A stretch of DNA of 46,012 bases from UBA4572 sp049965515 (GTDB lineage: Bacteria; Nitrospirota; Leptospirillia; Leptospirillales; Leptospirillaceae). Of the stretch, positions 32,281 to 41,457 are shown one piece after another. The position numbers were made by a program, and so were the translations under genes. The stretch is from the NCBI GenBank assembly GCA_049965515.1, contig JBMFWG010000012.1:1-46012 (forward strand). Reading direction: 5' to 3'. The notes under the pieces are model-generated. The model saw only the letters and a program-made list of their open reading frames with translations, had not been told where the DNA came from and searched no databases. Each line of letters opens with the position of its first letter. Position 1 is the stretch's first letter.

Positions 32281-33372
32281 TCACCTCTTCGCATAGAAAC
32301 GGATATTCAAAAGAAGGGCGAGAGATCCCAGGGAAACAATCATCGCTGACCCTCCATAACTCATGAGAGGCATGGGAACACCCACCACGGGAAGGACTCC
32401 CAGAACCATCAGCGCATTGATCAGAAAGCCAAACAAAAAAAATCCCGAGATTCCCGATGCCAGATAGAATCCCACCGGGTCACGACACTCGAGAGCGGTT
32501 CGAGTGGCAAACCAGACGAGATAGGCCATGAGCCCCAGAAAAAGAAGAGCTCCTGCAAATCCCCACTCTTCGGTAAAGACGGCAAAGACAAAATCGGTCT
32601 GGGCGCCGGGAAGGAACTGGTAACGGACCTGTGTCGCCCCTGAAAGCCCTTGACCAAACCACCCTCCCGATCCAACCGCAACGATAGACTGAATCGTATG
32701 GTAGCCCATTCCCGACGGGTCGGAAGCGGGGTCAATGAAGGCGCGAATCCGGTCCTTCTGGAATTCATGGAGATGCGTCCAGAGAACCTCCCATGCCACT
32801 GGAAAAAAAGCGAGCCCGCCAATCAAGGAAATGCTCACAACCTTGGAAGGAATTCCCTTGAGAAAAATATAGACAGAAAAGATGATTGTAAGCTCCACCG
32901 CCGTCCCGAGATCCGGCTGACGAGCGATCAAAAAAGCCGGAAGAAGGGTGGCAATGGCGCCTCCGGCAAATAGCCCCGGAGTCATAGGAACATCTTTTCC
33001 GTTCTGAAGCAGGATGGCCGTCAGAAAGAATATGAGGGCCAGAATCATGAATTCGGACGGCTGGACCTGGAACCAGCCGACGCCGATCCAGCGTCTTGCT
33101 CCATGGCTCTGGTGGCCAAAAATAACCACCACAAAAAGGAGGGTCAGAACGACTCCATAGATGACCCGGGCGTTCCGGACAAGGAGCGTGTAAGGAATCA
33201 TCAGGATCCCTGTCGACACAAAGAGGCCCACAACCTCCCAGATTCCTTGCTTCATCGCAAGGTAGGGGGCTACCGAATAGAGAGTCAGGAGATCGATTCC
33301 CAAAATCCCTCCCAGCGCCACGAGAAAGAGGGGATGAACCTTCAGGATATAGGCGACAACCTCGTTCTTCAC
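32281..33372 (-). CDS. rodA: Peptidoglycan glycosyltransferase RodA
   Basis: RodA is the SEDS-family polymerase that makes glycan strands during cell elongation. The 363-residue protein has about ten hydrophobic segments and SEDS features VGWFQVQPSEFMILALIFFLTAILL, ARQPDLGTAVE, DPSGMGYHTIQSIVAVGSGGWFGQG, FAVFTEEWGFAGAL and PVVGVPMPLMSYGGSAM. The start GTG 33372 overlaps the mrdA stop (GTGA). Its partner PBP2 is directly upstream. Confidence 0.95.
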   Translation of the reverse strand: MKNEVVAYILKVHPLFLVALGGILGIDLLTLYSVAPYLAMKQGIWEVVGLFVSTGILMIPYTLLVRNARVIYGVVLTLLFVVVIFGHQSHGARRWIGVGWFQVQPSEFMILALIFFLTAILLQNGKDVPMTPGLFAGGAIATLLPAFLIARQPDLGTAVELTIIFSVYIFLKGIPSKVVSISLIGGLAFFPVAWEVLWTHLHEFQKDRIRAFIDPASDPSGMGYHTIQSIVAVGSGGWFGQGLSGATQVRYQFLPGAQTDFVFAVFTEEWGFAGALLFLGLMAYLVWFATRTALECRDPVGFYLASGISGFFLFGFLINALMVLGVLPVVGVPMPLMSYGGSAMIVSLGSLALLLNIRFYAKR

Positions 33373-35213
33373 AGGGCTCCTCCTCCCCTGAGAGGAGGGG
33401 CGGGAGGAGCGACTGGGGACGAAAGCTCGGTGGAGTGAATGACGTAGTACATCCGGAAGACCTCCCGAGCCACCGGTCCGGCCACATCCCCTCCATCTCC
33501 CCCGTTCTCAATCAACACCGCCACAACAATTCGGGGGGAGTCGAAGGGGCCAAAGCCAACAAACCAGGAATCCGCCTTGGGACGTTTTGTATTCTTGTTG
33601 GGGCCCCGGTTGCTCACGACCTGGGCCGTTCCTGTCTTGCCCGCAATGGCAAAGAAGGGAAGGTTGACGGGATGTCCTGTTCCATGGGGAGCCGCCACCA
33701 CATCCCTGAGATCGGCCTTGACGATCGAAAAGTCCTTCACAGGGAAACCGATCGAAGACAAGGTGGTCTTCTGCTTGCCAAGTCGAAGGTGGGGAGAAGA
33801 AATCTGGCCATTCATCGCCACCGCGCCCATGAGGCGGGCCATTTCCAGAGGTGTTACCGTCAGGTATCCCTGTCCAATCGCCATGGGGGGGGTCTCCCCC
33901 GGATACCAGGGGGCGTGGAGAAACTTCTTCTTCCAGGCCCGATCAGGAACGACCCCGGAAAGCTCGGCAGGAAGGTCAATCCCTGTCTTCTGTCCCAGTC
34001 CAAAATCCCTGGCCACACGGGCAATGGCATCCGGACCCAGCTTCATCCCCAGGGTGTAGAAAAAAATGTCACATGACTGTTCGATCGCCCGGTGGAGACG
34101 AAGAGTTCCATGTCCCCCCTTTTTCCAGTCATGAAAAATCACCGACCCCACGCGAAAGGTTCCCCCGCAGTGAAAGGTCTTGTCCGGATCAAGCTTGTTT
34201 TCCTGCAAGGCTGATATTGTTGTCACGATCTTGAAAACCGACCCTGGAGGATAGAGTCCTTGAGTGGCCCTGTTCGTCAAGGGATGATCCGGCGCATGCA
34301 CAAGCGCACTCCAGCGAGCGGTGCTCATCGCCTGCGAGAGCTCCCCCGGGCTGTAGGCTGGATGGCTGGCCATGGCCAGCACCTCTCCGTTCCGGGGATC
34401 GAGGGCGACAACAGCCCCTCTCCTGTCTCCCAGCATCCGTTCGGCAACAGACTGGAGGCGAACATCGATCGTTAGGCGGAGAGAGCGTCCCTCTCCCGGG
34501 GGATTCTCTCTAAGGCTCTTGATCATGGTCCCACGGGAATTGACAAGTTGCCGCCGCAATCCCGGTGTCCCCTGAAGCAGCCCATCGTACTCTTTTTCTA
34601 TGCCGGATTTTCCGACTCCCGTTCCGGGAGGAAGATGGCGATAGAGAGAGCGCTTGAGATCTTCGGGAGTGAAGGATCCCACATAGCCAAGCAGATGGGC
34701 GGCAAGATTGTTGTCCGGGTAAATCCGCTTGGGCATAATCTGGATGAAAAATCCGGGAAGGCGGTAAAGATCCATATTGACCCGTCCGACCTGGGCCATC
34801 GAAAGGCCGGCGACCAAAGGAATGGGCACATGGGAGGGAAGGACAAATCCGAGGGAGCGGCTGGATCGAAGAAGGCGGGAGACGGGGATTCCCAGGTCGG
34901 TCGCCACCCATCGAACTTCCTGGGGATTGCGAACCTCTCCGGGAATCTCGAAGAGGGCAAATTCCGGTCCGTTATGGACCAGAACAACGCCGTTTCTGTC
35001 GGTGATCTCTCCTCGCAATGGAGGGATTGGCGTTGTCTTTATGATGTTTTCCTGGGCCAAGGCAAGATAATGCTTATGCTTGATGACCTCAACGACATAA
35101 AGCCGTATGACCACAACCGAAAGACCCGCCCAAAAAAGCAGGATGAGTCCGCGGAAGCGAGCTCTGGGGGTCCCCAGTAAACTTCTTTTAAGGGAGCGGG
35201 AGTCCAATGCCAT
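33369..35213 (-). CDS. mrdA: Penicillin-binding protein 2 (peptidoglycan transpeptidase)
   Basis: PBP2 cross-links peptidoglycan during elongation together with RodA. The 614-residue protein has an N-terminal membrane anchor (about 22-43), a pedestal domain with PPLRGEITDRNGVVL, and a transpeptidase domain. The active-site Ser325 is in SVFK (325-328), followed by SCD (380-382) and KTGTAQ (525-530). The start ATG 35213 lies inside the end of mreD, overlapping by 26 bases. The C-terminus ends in a proline- and glycine-rich stretch. Confidence 0.95.
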   Translation of the reverse strand: MALDSRSLKRSLLGTPRARFRGLILLFWAGLSVVVIRLYVVEVIKHKHYLALAQENIIKTTPIPPLRGEITDRNGVVLVHNGPEFALFEIPGEVRNPQEVRWVATDLGIPVSRLLRSSRSLGFVLPSHVPIPLVAGLSMAQVGRVNMDLYRLPGFFIQIMPKRIYPDNNLAAHLLGYVGSFTPEDLKRSLYRHLPPGTGVGKSGIEKEYDGLLQGTPGLRRQLVNSRGTMIKSLRENPPGEGRSLRLTIDVRLQSVAERMLGDRRGAVVALDPRNGEVLAMASHPAYSPGELSQAMSTARWSALVHAPDHPLTNRATQGLYPPGSVFKIVTTISALQENKLDPDKTFHCGGTFRVGSVIFHDWKKGGHGTLRLHRAIEQSCDIFFYTLGMKLGPDAIARVARDFGLGQKTGIDLPAELSGVVPDRAWKKKFLHAPWYPGETPPMAIGQGYLTVTPLEMARLMGAVAMNGQISSPHLRLGKQKTTLSSIGFPVKDFSIVKADLRDVVAAPHGTGHPVNLPFFAIAGKTGTAQVVSNRGPNKNTKRPKADSWFVGFGPFDSPRIVVAVLIENGGDGGDVAGPVAREVFRMYYVIHSTELSSPVAPPAPPLRGGGAL

Positions 35214-35703
35214 GATGTTTTCGTGGACGAAGCCTGTCGTTTTTTCCGGGATAACGCCACAGGAACAGCAGCAGCGTCCCCAGGAAACCAGAGACCCCGT
35301 CCATCACCAACCAATCCTTCAAGAGGTCTATCGTAAGAGGTTCGTCAAGGAGGAGGCGGGAGAGAAGCCCCAACACGAGATCAAACCCCATGAATGTCCA
35401 AAAAAAACCTAAAGTCTTGGCTCTGGAAAAGCTCCCGGGGGTCTGAAGACGAAATGCCAGGGCCCCTTCCAGAGCATAGCGAATAAGAATTATCAGGGAA
35501 GGTCCGGGAAAGACAAGGGATACAAGCCCTCCTGCCAGTCCTCCCAGAACAAGCGCTTCCGTCAATGACCTTCGTTCCAAGAACAGAAAGAGCAATACCG
35601 GAACAGGATTCAGACCCTGGAGGAAAAAAGGAAGCCAATGCATGAGCGAAAGCATAACCATCAAAACAACGAGGAAGGAGAGTCCCCGAAGGAGTTGGCT
35701 CAA
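35188..35703 (-). CDS. mreD: Rod shape-determining protein MreD
   Basis: The 171-residue protein is a small polytopic membrane protein with about five hydrophobic segments, in the position and size expected for MreD. It shows the weak family pattern RSLTEALVLGGLAGGLVSLVF. The start is TTG 35703, whose bases overlap the mreC stop (TTGA). MreD sequences are poorly conserved, so the assignment rests mainly on operon position between mreC and mrdA. Confidence 0.85.
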   Translation of the reverse strand: MSQLLRGLSFLVVLMVMLSLMHWLPFFLQGLNPVPVLLFLFLERRSLTEALVLGGLAGGLVSLVFPGPSLIILIRYALEGALAFRLQTPGSFSRAKTLGFFWTFMGFDLVLGLLSRLLLDEPLTIDLLKDWLVMDGVSGFLGTLLLFLWRYPGKNDRLRPRKHHGIGLPLP

Positions 35704-36563
35704 CGAGAGGACTCCTTGCCAAGAAGGGAATGATCACTCCAGGACAGGGGCGGGACAAGAACAAAAACAGCCCAGAGATCGTCAATTCTTTCGGCCGGAG
35801 TCAGTCGCACCGACTGAAAGATATTCCGGCCGGAATCTCCGAGGGAAGCCACCGAACCAATGGGCTCTTCCGCAGGGAAATATCCATCCTCTCCCGTTGT
35901 CACGACCTCACTTCCCTTATCCAGATGTGTCAGAGCCGGAATGTAACGGAGAGAAAGGGAATGTCCTGCTCCACGCCCCCGGACCAACCCCTTCTGACCA
36001 GAGTCCGTCAGTCGTCCTTCCAGGGCAAACATCGGATCTTCGACCCAGAGAACCTGGGAAAAAACATCGAAGACGCGAACAACATACCCAACAACTCCCC
36101 GAGGGCCCACCACTCCATCCCGGACGGCCACTCCCTGATTCCTTCCACAATCAAGGAGAAGTGTCCGGGGAGAGTCGGTCGGGCTTGTCGCCAAGACATG
36201 GCACGTGATCTCGGATTGGGATATCCGTTTTTTCAGGTTCAGAAGCGCCTCAAGATCCCGGGATCTTGAGGACAGGATTTTTTCCTGGGCCAGCTGTCGG
36301 GTGAGCTCCGCAACCTGCCTTTTCAGATCATCGTTCTCGGCTTGCGCTCCCACGAGAGCCAGATAATGGCCAATCAGACCGGAAGTCCCCCGGGAAACGC
36401 CCGTAGCTCCGGAAAGAAGGGTGCGTACAACCTCCAGTGGAGGGTCGAGAATCCACCGCTGGTAAAGATCGGGATAAAATCCCATGACAAGAAGAAAAAC
36501 AAGAAAAACCGAGAGAGCTCCCAGCAGCTTCCCGGACCAGGGTCTTTTCGAGAGATATCTCAC
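35700..36563 (-). CDS. mreC: Rod shape-determining protein MreC
   Basis: MreC links MreB to the periplasmic elongation enzymes. The 287-residue protein has an N-terminal membrane segment (about 12-28), a coiled coil (about 75-115, ENDDLKRQVAELTRQLAQEK), and a beta-barrel domain with TLLLDCGRNQGVAVRDGVVGPRGVVGYV and LTHLDKGSEVVTTGEDGYFPAEEPIGSV. The start is GTG 36563, six bases after the mreB stop. Confidence 0.94.
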   Translation of the reverse strand: MRYLSKRPWSGKLLGALSVFLVFLLVMGFYPDLYQRWILDPPLEVVRTLLSGATGVSRGTSGLIGHYLALVGAQAENDDLKRQVAELTRQLAQEKILSSRSRDLEALLNLKKRISQSEITCHVLATSPTDSPRTLLLDCGRNQGVAVRDGVVGPRGVVGYVVRVFDVFSQVLWVEDPMFALEGRLTDSGQKGLVRGRGAGHSLSLRYIPALTHLDKGSEVVTTGEDGYFPAEEPIGSVASLGDSGRNIFQSVRLTPAERIDDLWAVFVLVPPLSWSDHSLLGKESSR

Positions 36564-36569
36564 TGGGCC

Positions 36570-37601
36570 CTAGTCTCCGAGGGAGACCTTCCTCAGGACA
36601 TCCAGCTCCTCGAGCGTCTTGCCGGTCCCCGTCACCACAGTGATGAGGGGGTCATCAACCGTGATGATCGGCAGGCGTATTTCATCCCTTATCCGCACAT
36701 CAAGACCGCGAAGCATCGATCCCCCTCCCGTCAGCACGATCCCTCTGTCGATAATGTCGGCAGAGAGCTCCGGAGGAGTATTTTCAAGGGTCTTCTGAAC
36801 AATCGCCACAATACTGTTGATCGTGTCAGAGAGGGCATTGCGGATTTCCTCCTCGGTGATGCGGAGGGTTTTCGGCAGGCCCGAGATGAGATCGCGACCC
36901 TTGATGATCATGGTGTGGTCTTCCTTCTGAGGACAGGCCGACCCGATTTCCATCTTGATCCGTTCGGCCATGGAGTCGCCGATCAAAAGATTATGCTGCT
37001 TCTTGATATAGTTGATGATGTCTTCGTCCATCTGGTCTCCCGCGACCTTGATGGATTCGCTGTAGACCGTTCCTCCTAGTGAGATCACTGCAACGTCGGT
37101 CGTTCCCCCCCCGATGTCGATCACCATGTTTCCGGAGGGCTCCATGATGGGAAGCCCTGCACCAATAGCGGCGGCGAGCGGCTCTTCGATCAGATAGACC
37201 TCCCGGGCGCCTGCCATCCGCGCGGAATCCTTGACAGCTCTTTGAGCCACAAGGGAGATCCGGGACGGAACACAAATCACCATTCTGGGCCTGACAAACG
37301 TCGAACGCTTGTGAACCTTGTTGATAAAGTAAGAGAGCATCTGCTGGGCAATATCGGGATTATCGATGACGCCATTTCTGACGGGACGCACCGCAATGAT
37401 GTTTCCCGGGGTCCGACCGAGCATCTTCTTGGCTTCGCGGCCAATGGCCAGAACGGTTCCGGACTTCTGGTCCATCGCCACAATGGATGGCTCATTGATG
37501 ACAATACCCTGCTCCCTGACATAGACGAGAGTATTGGCGGTACCAAGGTCAATCGCCAGATCCTGTGAGAGGAAACCGAAAAGATTCGCAATGAGACCCA
37601 A
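36570..37601 (-). CDS. mreB: Actin-like cell-shape protein MreB
   Basis: MreB forms filaments that guide sidewall synthesis. The 343-residue protein shows the actin phosphate-1 motif IDLGTANTLVY, the connect-1 and phosphate-2 region MVIDIGGGTTDVAVISLGG, and the adenosine motif GIVLTGGGSMLRGL. It also has RMVICVPSRISLVAQRAV and YLIEEPLAAAIGAGLP. It lies 17 bases downstream of the RDD gene. Confidence 0.97.
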   Translation of the reverse strand: MGLIANLFGFLSQDLAIDLGTANTLVYVREQGIVINEPSIVAMDQKSGTVLAIGREAKKMLGRTPGNIIAVRPVRNGVIDNPDIAQQMLSYFINKVHKRSTFVRPRMVICVPSRISLVAQRAVKDSARMAGAREVYLIEEPLAAAIGAGLPIMEPSGNMVIDIGGGTTDVAVISLGGTVYSESIKVAGDQMDEDIINYIKKQHNLLIGDSMAERIKMEIGSACPQKEDHTMIIKGRDLISGLPKTLRITEEEIRNALSDTINSIVAIVQKTLENTPPELSADIIDRGIVLTGGGSMLRGLDVRIRDEIRLPIITVDDPLITVVTGTGKTLEELDVLRKVSLGD

Positions 37602-37618
37602 TTGATTTTCCTTTGTTC

Positions 37619-38122
37619 TTATGGAGACTGTGACTCCGTTGAGCCGGAGGCCGGACGATCCGCCCCGGGGGAGACTCCCGGGTCGAGGTGTCGTCCCGCA
37701 ACCTTTTTCACGACCGTTCCCGCCAGATCATCGCCGAATCTCTTGTCGGAGCGCATCCCCACGAGGAGCAGTCCTTCCAGGGAGACGACCGCCAGGCCAA
37801 AAATCCAGCCGACCCAGGGAATTTGTCCAAGAATGTAGGCCAATCCGACAGGAGAGTTCCGCAAGGTCGACTGGTAGAGACTACACGGCTCCCCGGACTG
37901 GCCTGTCACCCGGAGACCCGCCAGCCTTTTTCCAAGGCTCCGGCCACCAGGGAGCCCGTCGGCCATAAGGAGATAGGCCGTCGCAGCCAACCAGGCAAGC
38001 CAGGAACTTCCCAGAAGAAACCCGGCGTGTTCTAGGGAAAGTGCCACCAGATAGTCGACGAATTTTGCAAGAAACCTGTCAAACAAAGCGGAGAAGCGGT
38101 CAGACGACTCCCGTATGTCCAC
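37619..38122 (-). CDS. RDD-family membrane protein
   Basis: I chose GTG 38122 because GGAGGGACGGGAG lies directly upstream; the frame reaches TTG 38161 without a Shine-Dalgarno. The 167-residue protein has an RDD-type first segment (RFLAKFVDYLVALS), then SLGKRLAGLRVTG with the Gly-Lys motif common in this family, and about three membrane segments. The usual Arg-Asp-Asp appears here as KFVDYL, so the eponymous Arg is replaced. The function of RDD proteins is unclear; some act in osmotic or ion control. Its position just before mreB suggests expression with cell-shape genes. Confidence 0.78.
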   Translation of the reverse strand: MDIRESSDRFSALFDRFLAKFVDYLVALSLEHAGFLLGSSWLAWLAATAYLLMADGLPGGRSLGKRLAGLRVTGQSGEPCSLYQSTLRNSPVGLAYILGQIPWVGWIFGLAVVSLEGLLLVGMRSDKRFGDDLAGTVVKKVAGRHLDPGVSPGADRPASGSTESQSP

Positions 38123-38271
38123 TCCCGTCCCTCCACCTGCCAGATCAAAAAGATCAAGCAAAGAATGCGATTAAGACAACTTACCCTTCACGAAAGAAAA
38201 ATGCAACACAATGACGGGACTCCCGGAGAGAAAATCGCCTCCGGCTCATTATTCTTCGCATGGGTGGATCA

Positions 38272-38958
38272 TCATCCCGAAGCCAGCGCGCGATGAATCT
38301 CTCCAAAGACCGTTCCGCAAGGCTTTTCCCCAAAAATAGCCGATCCCATGACGAATGTGTCCGCCCCACAATCGGCCACCCGGGAAATGTTTCCGGCCTT
38401 GATCCCTCCATCGACCTCAAGTCGCACGTGGGTGGCCCCGGCCCGGTCGAGAAGAGCCCTCATGGCCGCAATCTTCTTCAGGGAATGGGGGATAAAGGAC
38501 TGTCCACCGAAGCCTGGATTGACCGTCATCACCAGCACAAGGTCAATCATGTCGAGCACATCTTCGACCATCCCCACAGGGGTGGCTGGGGAAAGTGCCA
38601 CTCCCGCCTTCATCCCGAGAGACCCGATTTTTCCCAGAACATAATGAAGATGGGTCGTGGCTTCGGCATGAACCGTGACCCTGTGCATCCTGGCTGAGGC
38701 CAGATCTTCAAGGTAGATCTCCGGCCTCAGGACCATCAGGTGGGCCTCAAGTGGCAGGGCGGTCACCTTTTGAAGGCCTTCCACAACCGGGGGGCCGAAT
38801 GTGAGATTCGGGACGAAATGACCATCCATCATGTCGAGATGGAAGAGATCCGCCCCTGCCTCTGCCGCCTCCCGAACCTGTTCTCCCAGCCGAAGAAAGT
38901 CGGCCGAAAGGATCGAGGGGGCAATCAGAAGTTCGCGACCGTGTCGGAAGATGGCCAT
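38272..38958 (-). CDS. rpe: Ribulose-phosphate 3-epimerase
   Basis: Rpe interconverts ribulose 5-phosphate and xylulose 5-phosphate. The 228-residue TIM-barrel protein has IAPSILSADFLRLGEQV, FHLDMMDGHFVPNLTFGPPVV, HLMVLRPEIYLEDLA, LVLVMTVNPGFGGQSFI and RLEVDGGIKAGNI, giving all the metal ligands expected. The ATG follows the htpX stop (TAG) with no gap. Confidence 0.96.
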   Translation of the reverse strand: MAIFRHGRELLIAPSILSADFLRLGEQVREAAEAGADLFHLDMMDGHFVPNLTFGPPVVEGLQKVTALPLEAHLMVLRPEIYLEDLASARMHRVTVHAEATTHLHYVLGKIGSLGMKAGVALSPATPVGMVEDVLDMIDLVLVMTVNPGFGGQSFIPHSLKKIAAMRALLDRAGATHVRLEVDGGIKAGNISRVADCGADTFVMGSAIFGEKPCGTVFGEIHRALASG

Positions 38959-39843
38959 CTAGAACGCATGCCTCCGCTGGGGAGAGCTAGATGCGGCCAT
39001 CATCTCAAGACGACGGATACGCTCTTCGGTGGGGGGATGGGTCGAAAAGAGAGACATCAGGCCTCCGGCATGAAAGGGCTCAAGGATGAACATATGGGAT
39101 GTGGCGGGATTGGCATTCATGGGAACCGCCTCCACCCCCCGTTCGAGTTTGGCCAGCGCCCGGGCCAAAAAAAGAGGATTCCCGCACAGATTGGCCCCTC
39201 CGGCATCGGCGGCAAACTCCCGGGATCGTGAAATTGCCATCTGGACAAGCATCCCGGCCACAGGCGCGAGAAAGACCATCAGAAGATCTCCCCAGCCCCC
39301 ACCTTCGCGCTCTTCGCGCTCCCGGCCGCCGAAAAGAGTTGCCCACTGGGCCATATTGGCGAGCATGGTCACCGCCCCCGCCAGGGAAGCGGCCACGGTG
39401 GAGATCAGCGTATCCCGGTGGATGACATGAGTCAGCTCATGGCCCAGAACCCCCGAGAGCTCTTCCGTGGTCATCAGATCCATAATACCCGTGGTCACTG
39501 CCACGGCGGCATGGTTCGGGTCGCGACCGGTGGCAAAGGCATTGGGAGAGGGGTCGTCAACGATATAAAGCTTCGGCACGGGAATTCCTCCCCGACGGGC
39601 AAGAGCGGCCAGCATGGCCTGGATTTCCCGGATACGGGGGTTCCCGACCTCCTCTCCGACCTCCCGGGCCCCATACATCGACAGGACGATCTTGTCGGAG
39701 TACCACCAGGAAAAGAAGTTCATTCCGAGGGAAAAAATGAGGGCCATCATCATCCCTGCATTTCCGCCGAAATGCTTGCCGATCACCAGGAGAAACCCTG
39801 TCAGAAGCCCTAGAAGAACAACGGTCTTGAACGAGTTCAACAT
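38959..39843 (-). CDS. htpX: M48 family membrane metalloprotease HtpX
   Basis: HtpX degrades misfolded membrane proteins. The start is ATG 39843 (294 residues); the longer frame reads through the intergenic region. It has N-terminal membrane segments (about 6-50), the zinc motif HELTH (135-139) and the third ligand Glu in SREFAADAGG, plus a further membrane segment pair (about 145-205). The C-terminus ends in STHPPTEERIRRLE, a typical family block. AAGGAG is upstream. It lies between fmt and rpe. Confidence 0.94.
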   Translation of the reverse strand: MLNSFKTVVLLGLLTGFLLVIGKHFGGNAGMMMALIFSLGMNFFSWWYSDKIVLSMYGAREVGEEVGNPRIREIQAMLAALARRGGIPVPKLYIVDDPSPNAFATGRDPNHAAVAVTTGIMDLMTTEELSGVLGHELTHVIHRDTLISTVAASLAGAVTMLANMAQWATLFGGREREEREGGGWGDLLMVFLAPVAGMLVQMAISRSREFAADAGGANLCGNPLFLARALAKLERGVEAVPMNANPATSHMFILEPFHAGGLMSLFSTHPPTEERIRRLEMMAASSSPQRRHAF

Positions 39844-39865
39844 GGACGAAACGACTCCTTGGAAT

Positions 39866-39889
39866 GTCCGGAGGGAACTCCCTCCGGAC
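39866..39889. repeat. Perfect 10-bp inverted repeat upstream of htpX
   Basis: GTCCGGAGGG and CCCTCCGGAC (39866-39875 and 39880-39889) pair around AACT. No T run follows on either strand. It would form in the 5' leader of the htpX transcript about 20 bases before the start codon, so it might affect translation of htpX. Confidence 0.55.
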
Positions 39890-39895
39890 TGCCGC

Positions 39896-39934
39896 AAAAA
39901 GAACACAGCCGGTCGGGGATCCTGACACCGGCCG
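39896..39934 (-). terminator. Weak terminator candidate after fmt
   Basis: On the minus strand GCCGGT and ACCGGC form a short stem followed about eight bases later by TTTTT. The stem is weak and the spacing long, so this is only a possible terminator between fmt and htpX. Confidence 0.25.
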
Positions 39935-39980
39935 GCACTGGCATCCGACCCGCCCCCTTCCCGGATGGTCCAAAAATCCT

Positions 39981-40928
39981 TCAGAAAAAAAGCTCGCCGG
40001 CCTTGAAAATCCGGCCGGAAACAAACTCTCGGACCGGGATCATCCGGCCTCCCTCCCTCTGGAGGGCCAAAATCCGGAAAACCCCCTCGCCGCATGCCAC
40101 ATCGATCCCTTCCGGAGACAGGGAGAGCACGGTCCCCGGAGGCGCTGTGGCCTTTATGTCAAGGACACTCCCCTCCCCCACCTTCACCGTCCCGATGGAA
40201 GACGAGAAGAAGGCCCCGGGCCAAGGGTTCATGGCCCTGACATGACAATCGACCACGGCGGCCGAGCCGGAAAACGGGATTCGCCCGTCCTCCTTCGAAA
40301 GAAGGGGGGCTACAGTTCCTTCAGGTGGTTGGGGAACGGGAACGAGATCCCCTTTCAGGTATCCTCGAAGCCCTTCAAGCATAAAATCCGGACCCTGCTC
40401 CATCATCTTGGCGGTGAGAGTGCGTGTTGTCTCCCGCTTGTCGACTGGAATCTCTCGTTTTGCGAAGACTGGTCCGGTATCCATCCCGCGGTCTAGGCAC
40501 ATCAGGGACAAGCCTGTCAGGGTTTCCCCATTTTTGATCGCCCAGACAATGGGAGAGGCTCCCCGGTAAGCCGGAAGAAGGGAGGCATGGACATTCACGC
40601 ACCCGCGAGCCGGAAAATTCAGCACCTCAATCGGTAATATTTTACCATAAGCCACAACGACGATCAGCTCCGGATCCCAGCGCTCAAGGAACTCACGGCC
40701 CACCGGATCCCGAAGGGACAGGGGCGAGACGGCAGGTATTTCGTGGTTCAGTGCCCACACCTTCACGGGGACGGGGTTCACCTCCTGACCCCGTCCCCGG
40801 GGACGATCCGGCTGGGTCACGACCCCCCGGACATCGAATCCGCCGCGAACCAGAGCCTCAAGAAAAGGAACGGCAAAGTCGGGGCTCCCCATGAAAACCG
40901 TTCGGAGAGAATGGACGTCAACTGTCAC
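39981..40928 (-). CDS. fmt: Methionyl-tRNA formyltransferase
   Basis: Fmt formylates initiator tRNA. The 315-residue protein has VFMGSPDFAVPFLEAL, the formyl-donor site VNVHASLLPAYRGASPI with Asn112 and His114, a conserved MDTGPVFAKREI loop, and a C-terminal domain with HVRAMNPWPGAFF. The GTG start at 40928 overlaps the end of def by 11 bases. The def-fmt pair is the classic arrangement: formylation and deformylation are made from the same transcript. Confidence 0.95.
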   Translation of the reverse strand: MTVDVHSLRTVFMGSPDFAVPFLEALVRGGFDVRGVVTQPDRPRGRGQEVNPVPVKVWALNHEIPAVSPLSLRDPVGREFLERWDPELIVVVAYGKILPIEVLNFPARGCVNVHASLLPAYRGASPIVWAIKNGETLTGLSLMCLDRGMDTGPVFAKREIPVDKRETTRTLTAKMMEQGPDFMLEGLRGYLKGDLVPVPQPPEGTVAPLLSKEDGRIPFSGSAAVVDCHVRAMNPWPGAFFSSSIGTVKVGEGSVLDIKATAPPGTVLSLSPEGIDVACGEGVFRILALQREGGRMIPVREFVSGRIFKAGELFF

Positions 40929-41451
40929 GGATCCTCCTCACCCGCTCTTCCCATCTCTTTCTCCTCCAGTATGAAAGAAGGGCCGCCAGGGCATTCTGAC
41001 GATCCGGCAGAAGACGGCCGTCGAGATGGTCTGTCTCATGTTCCACCATTCGGGCAAAAAGCCCTCCTCCCTCGAGAACGACTTTCTTGCCGTCGAGATC
41101 ATATCCGCTCACCACCACCCCCTCCGGACGCCGGATCGACAGGTCAAGACCCGGAAAAGAGAGACATCCTTCGATGACCGCGACGGAGCCCAATCGCCGC
41201 TCGATGGCGGGATTGATCAAAAGTCCCCGGGTCGGAGGTCCTCCCTTCTCCCGGGGGCGCTTGAGGTCGAAAACAAAGAGACGCATGGAGACCCCGATCT
41301 GGGGCGCTGCCATCGCCACTCCCTTCTGGGTCGCCAACGTGTCAAAGAGATCCTGGACAACTTGCCTCACCTCCGGGGCACGGGGGTCGACAGGCTCCGA
41401 CGGAGTCCGCAGAAGAGGGTCAAGATGGGAGACAAGGGGACGAACGGACAT
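40918..41451 (-). CDS. def: Peptide deformylase
   Basis: Def removes the formyl group from nascent proteins. The 177-residue protein has the three metal-site motifs GVAMAAPQIG (44-53), EGCLSFPG with Cys96 (94-101), and HETDH (138-142). AAGGGG lies upstream of ATG 41451. It follows the small exported protein gene by six bases. Confidence 0.95.
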   Translation of the reverse strand: MSVRPLVSHLDPLLRTPSEPVDPRAPEVRQVVQDLFDTLATQKGVAMAAPQIGVSMRLFVFDLKRPREKGGPPTRGLLINPAIERRLGSVAVIEGCLSFPGLDLSIRRPEGVVVSGYDLDGKKVVLEGGGLFARMVEHETDHLDGRLLPDRQNALAALLSYWRRKRWEERVRRIRDS

Positions 41452-41457
41452 CCCGGG

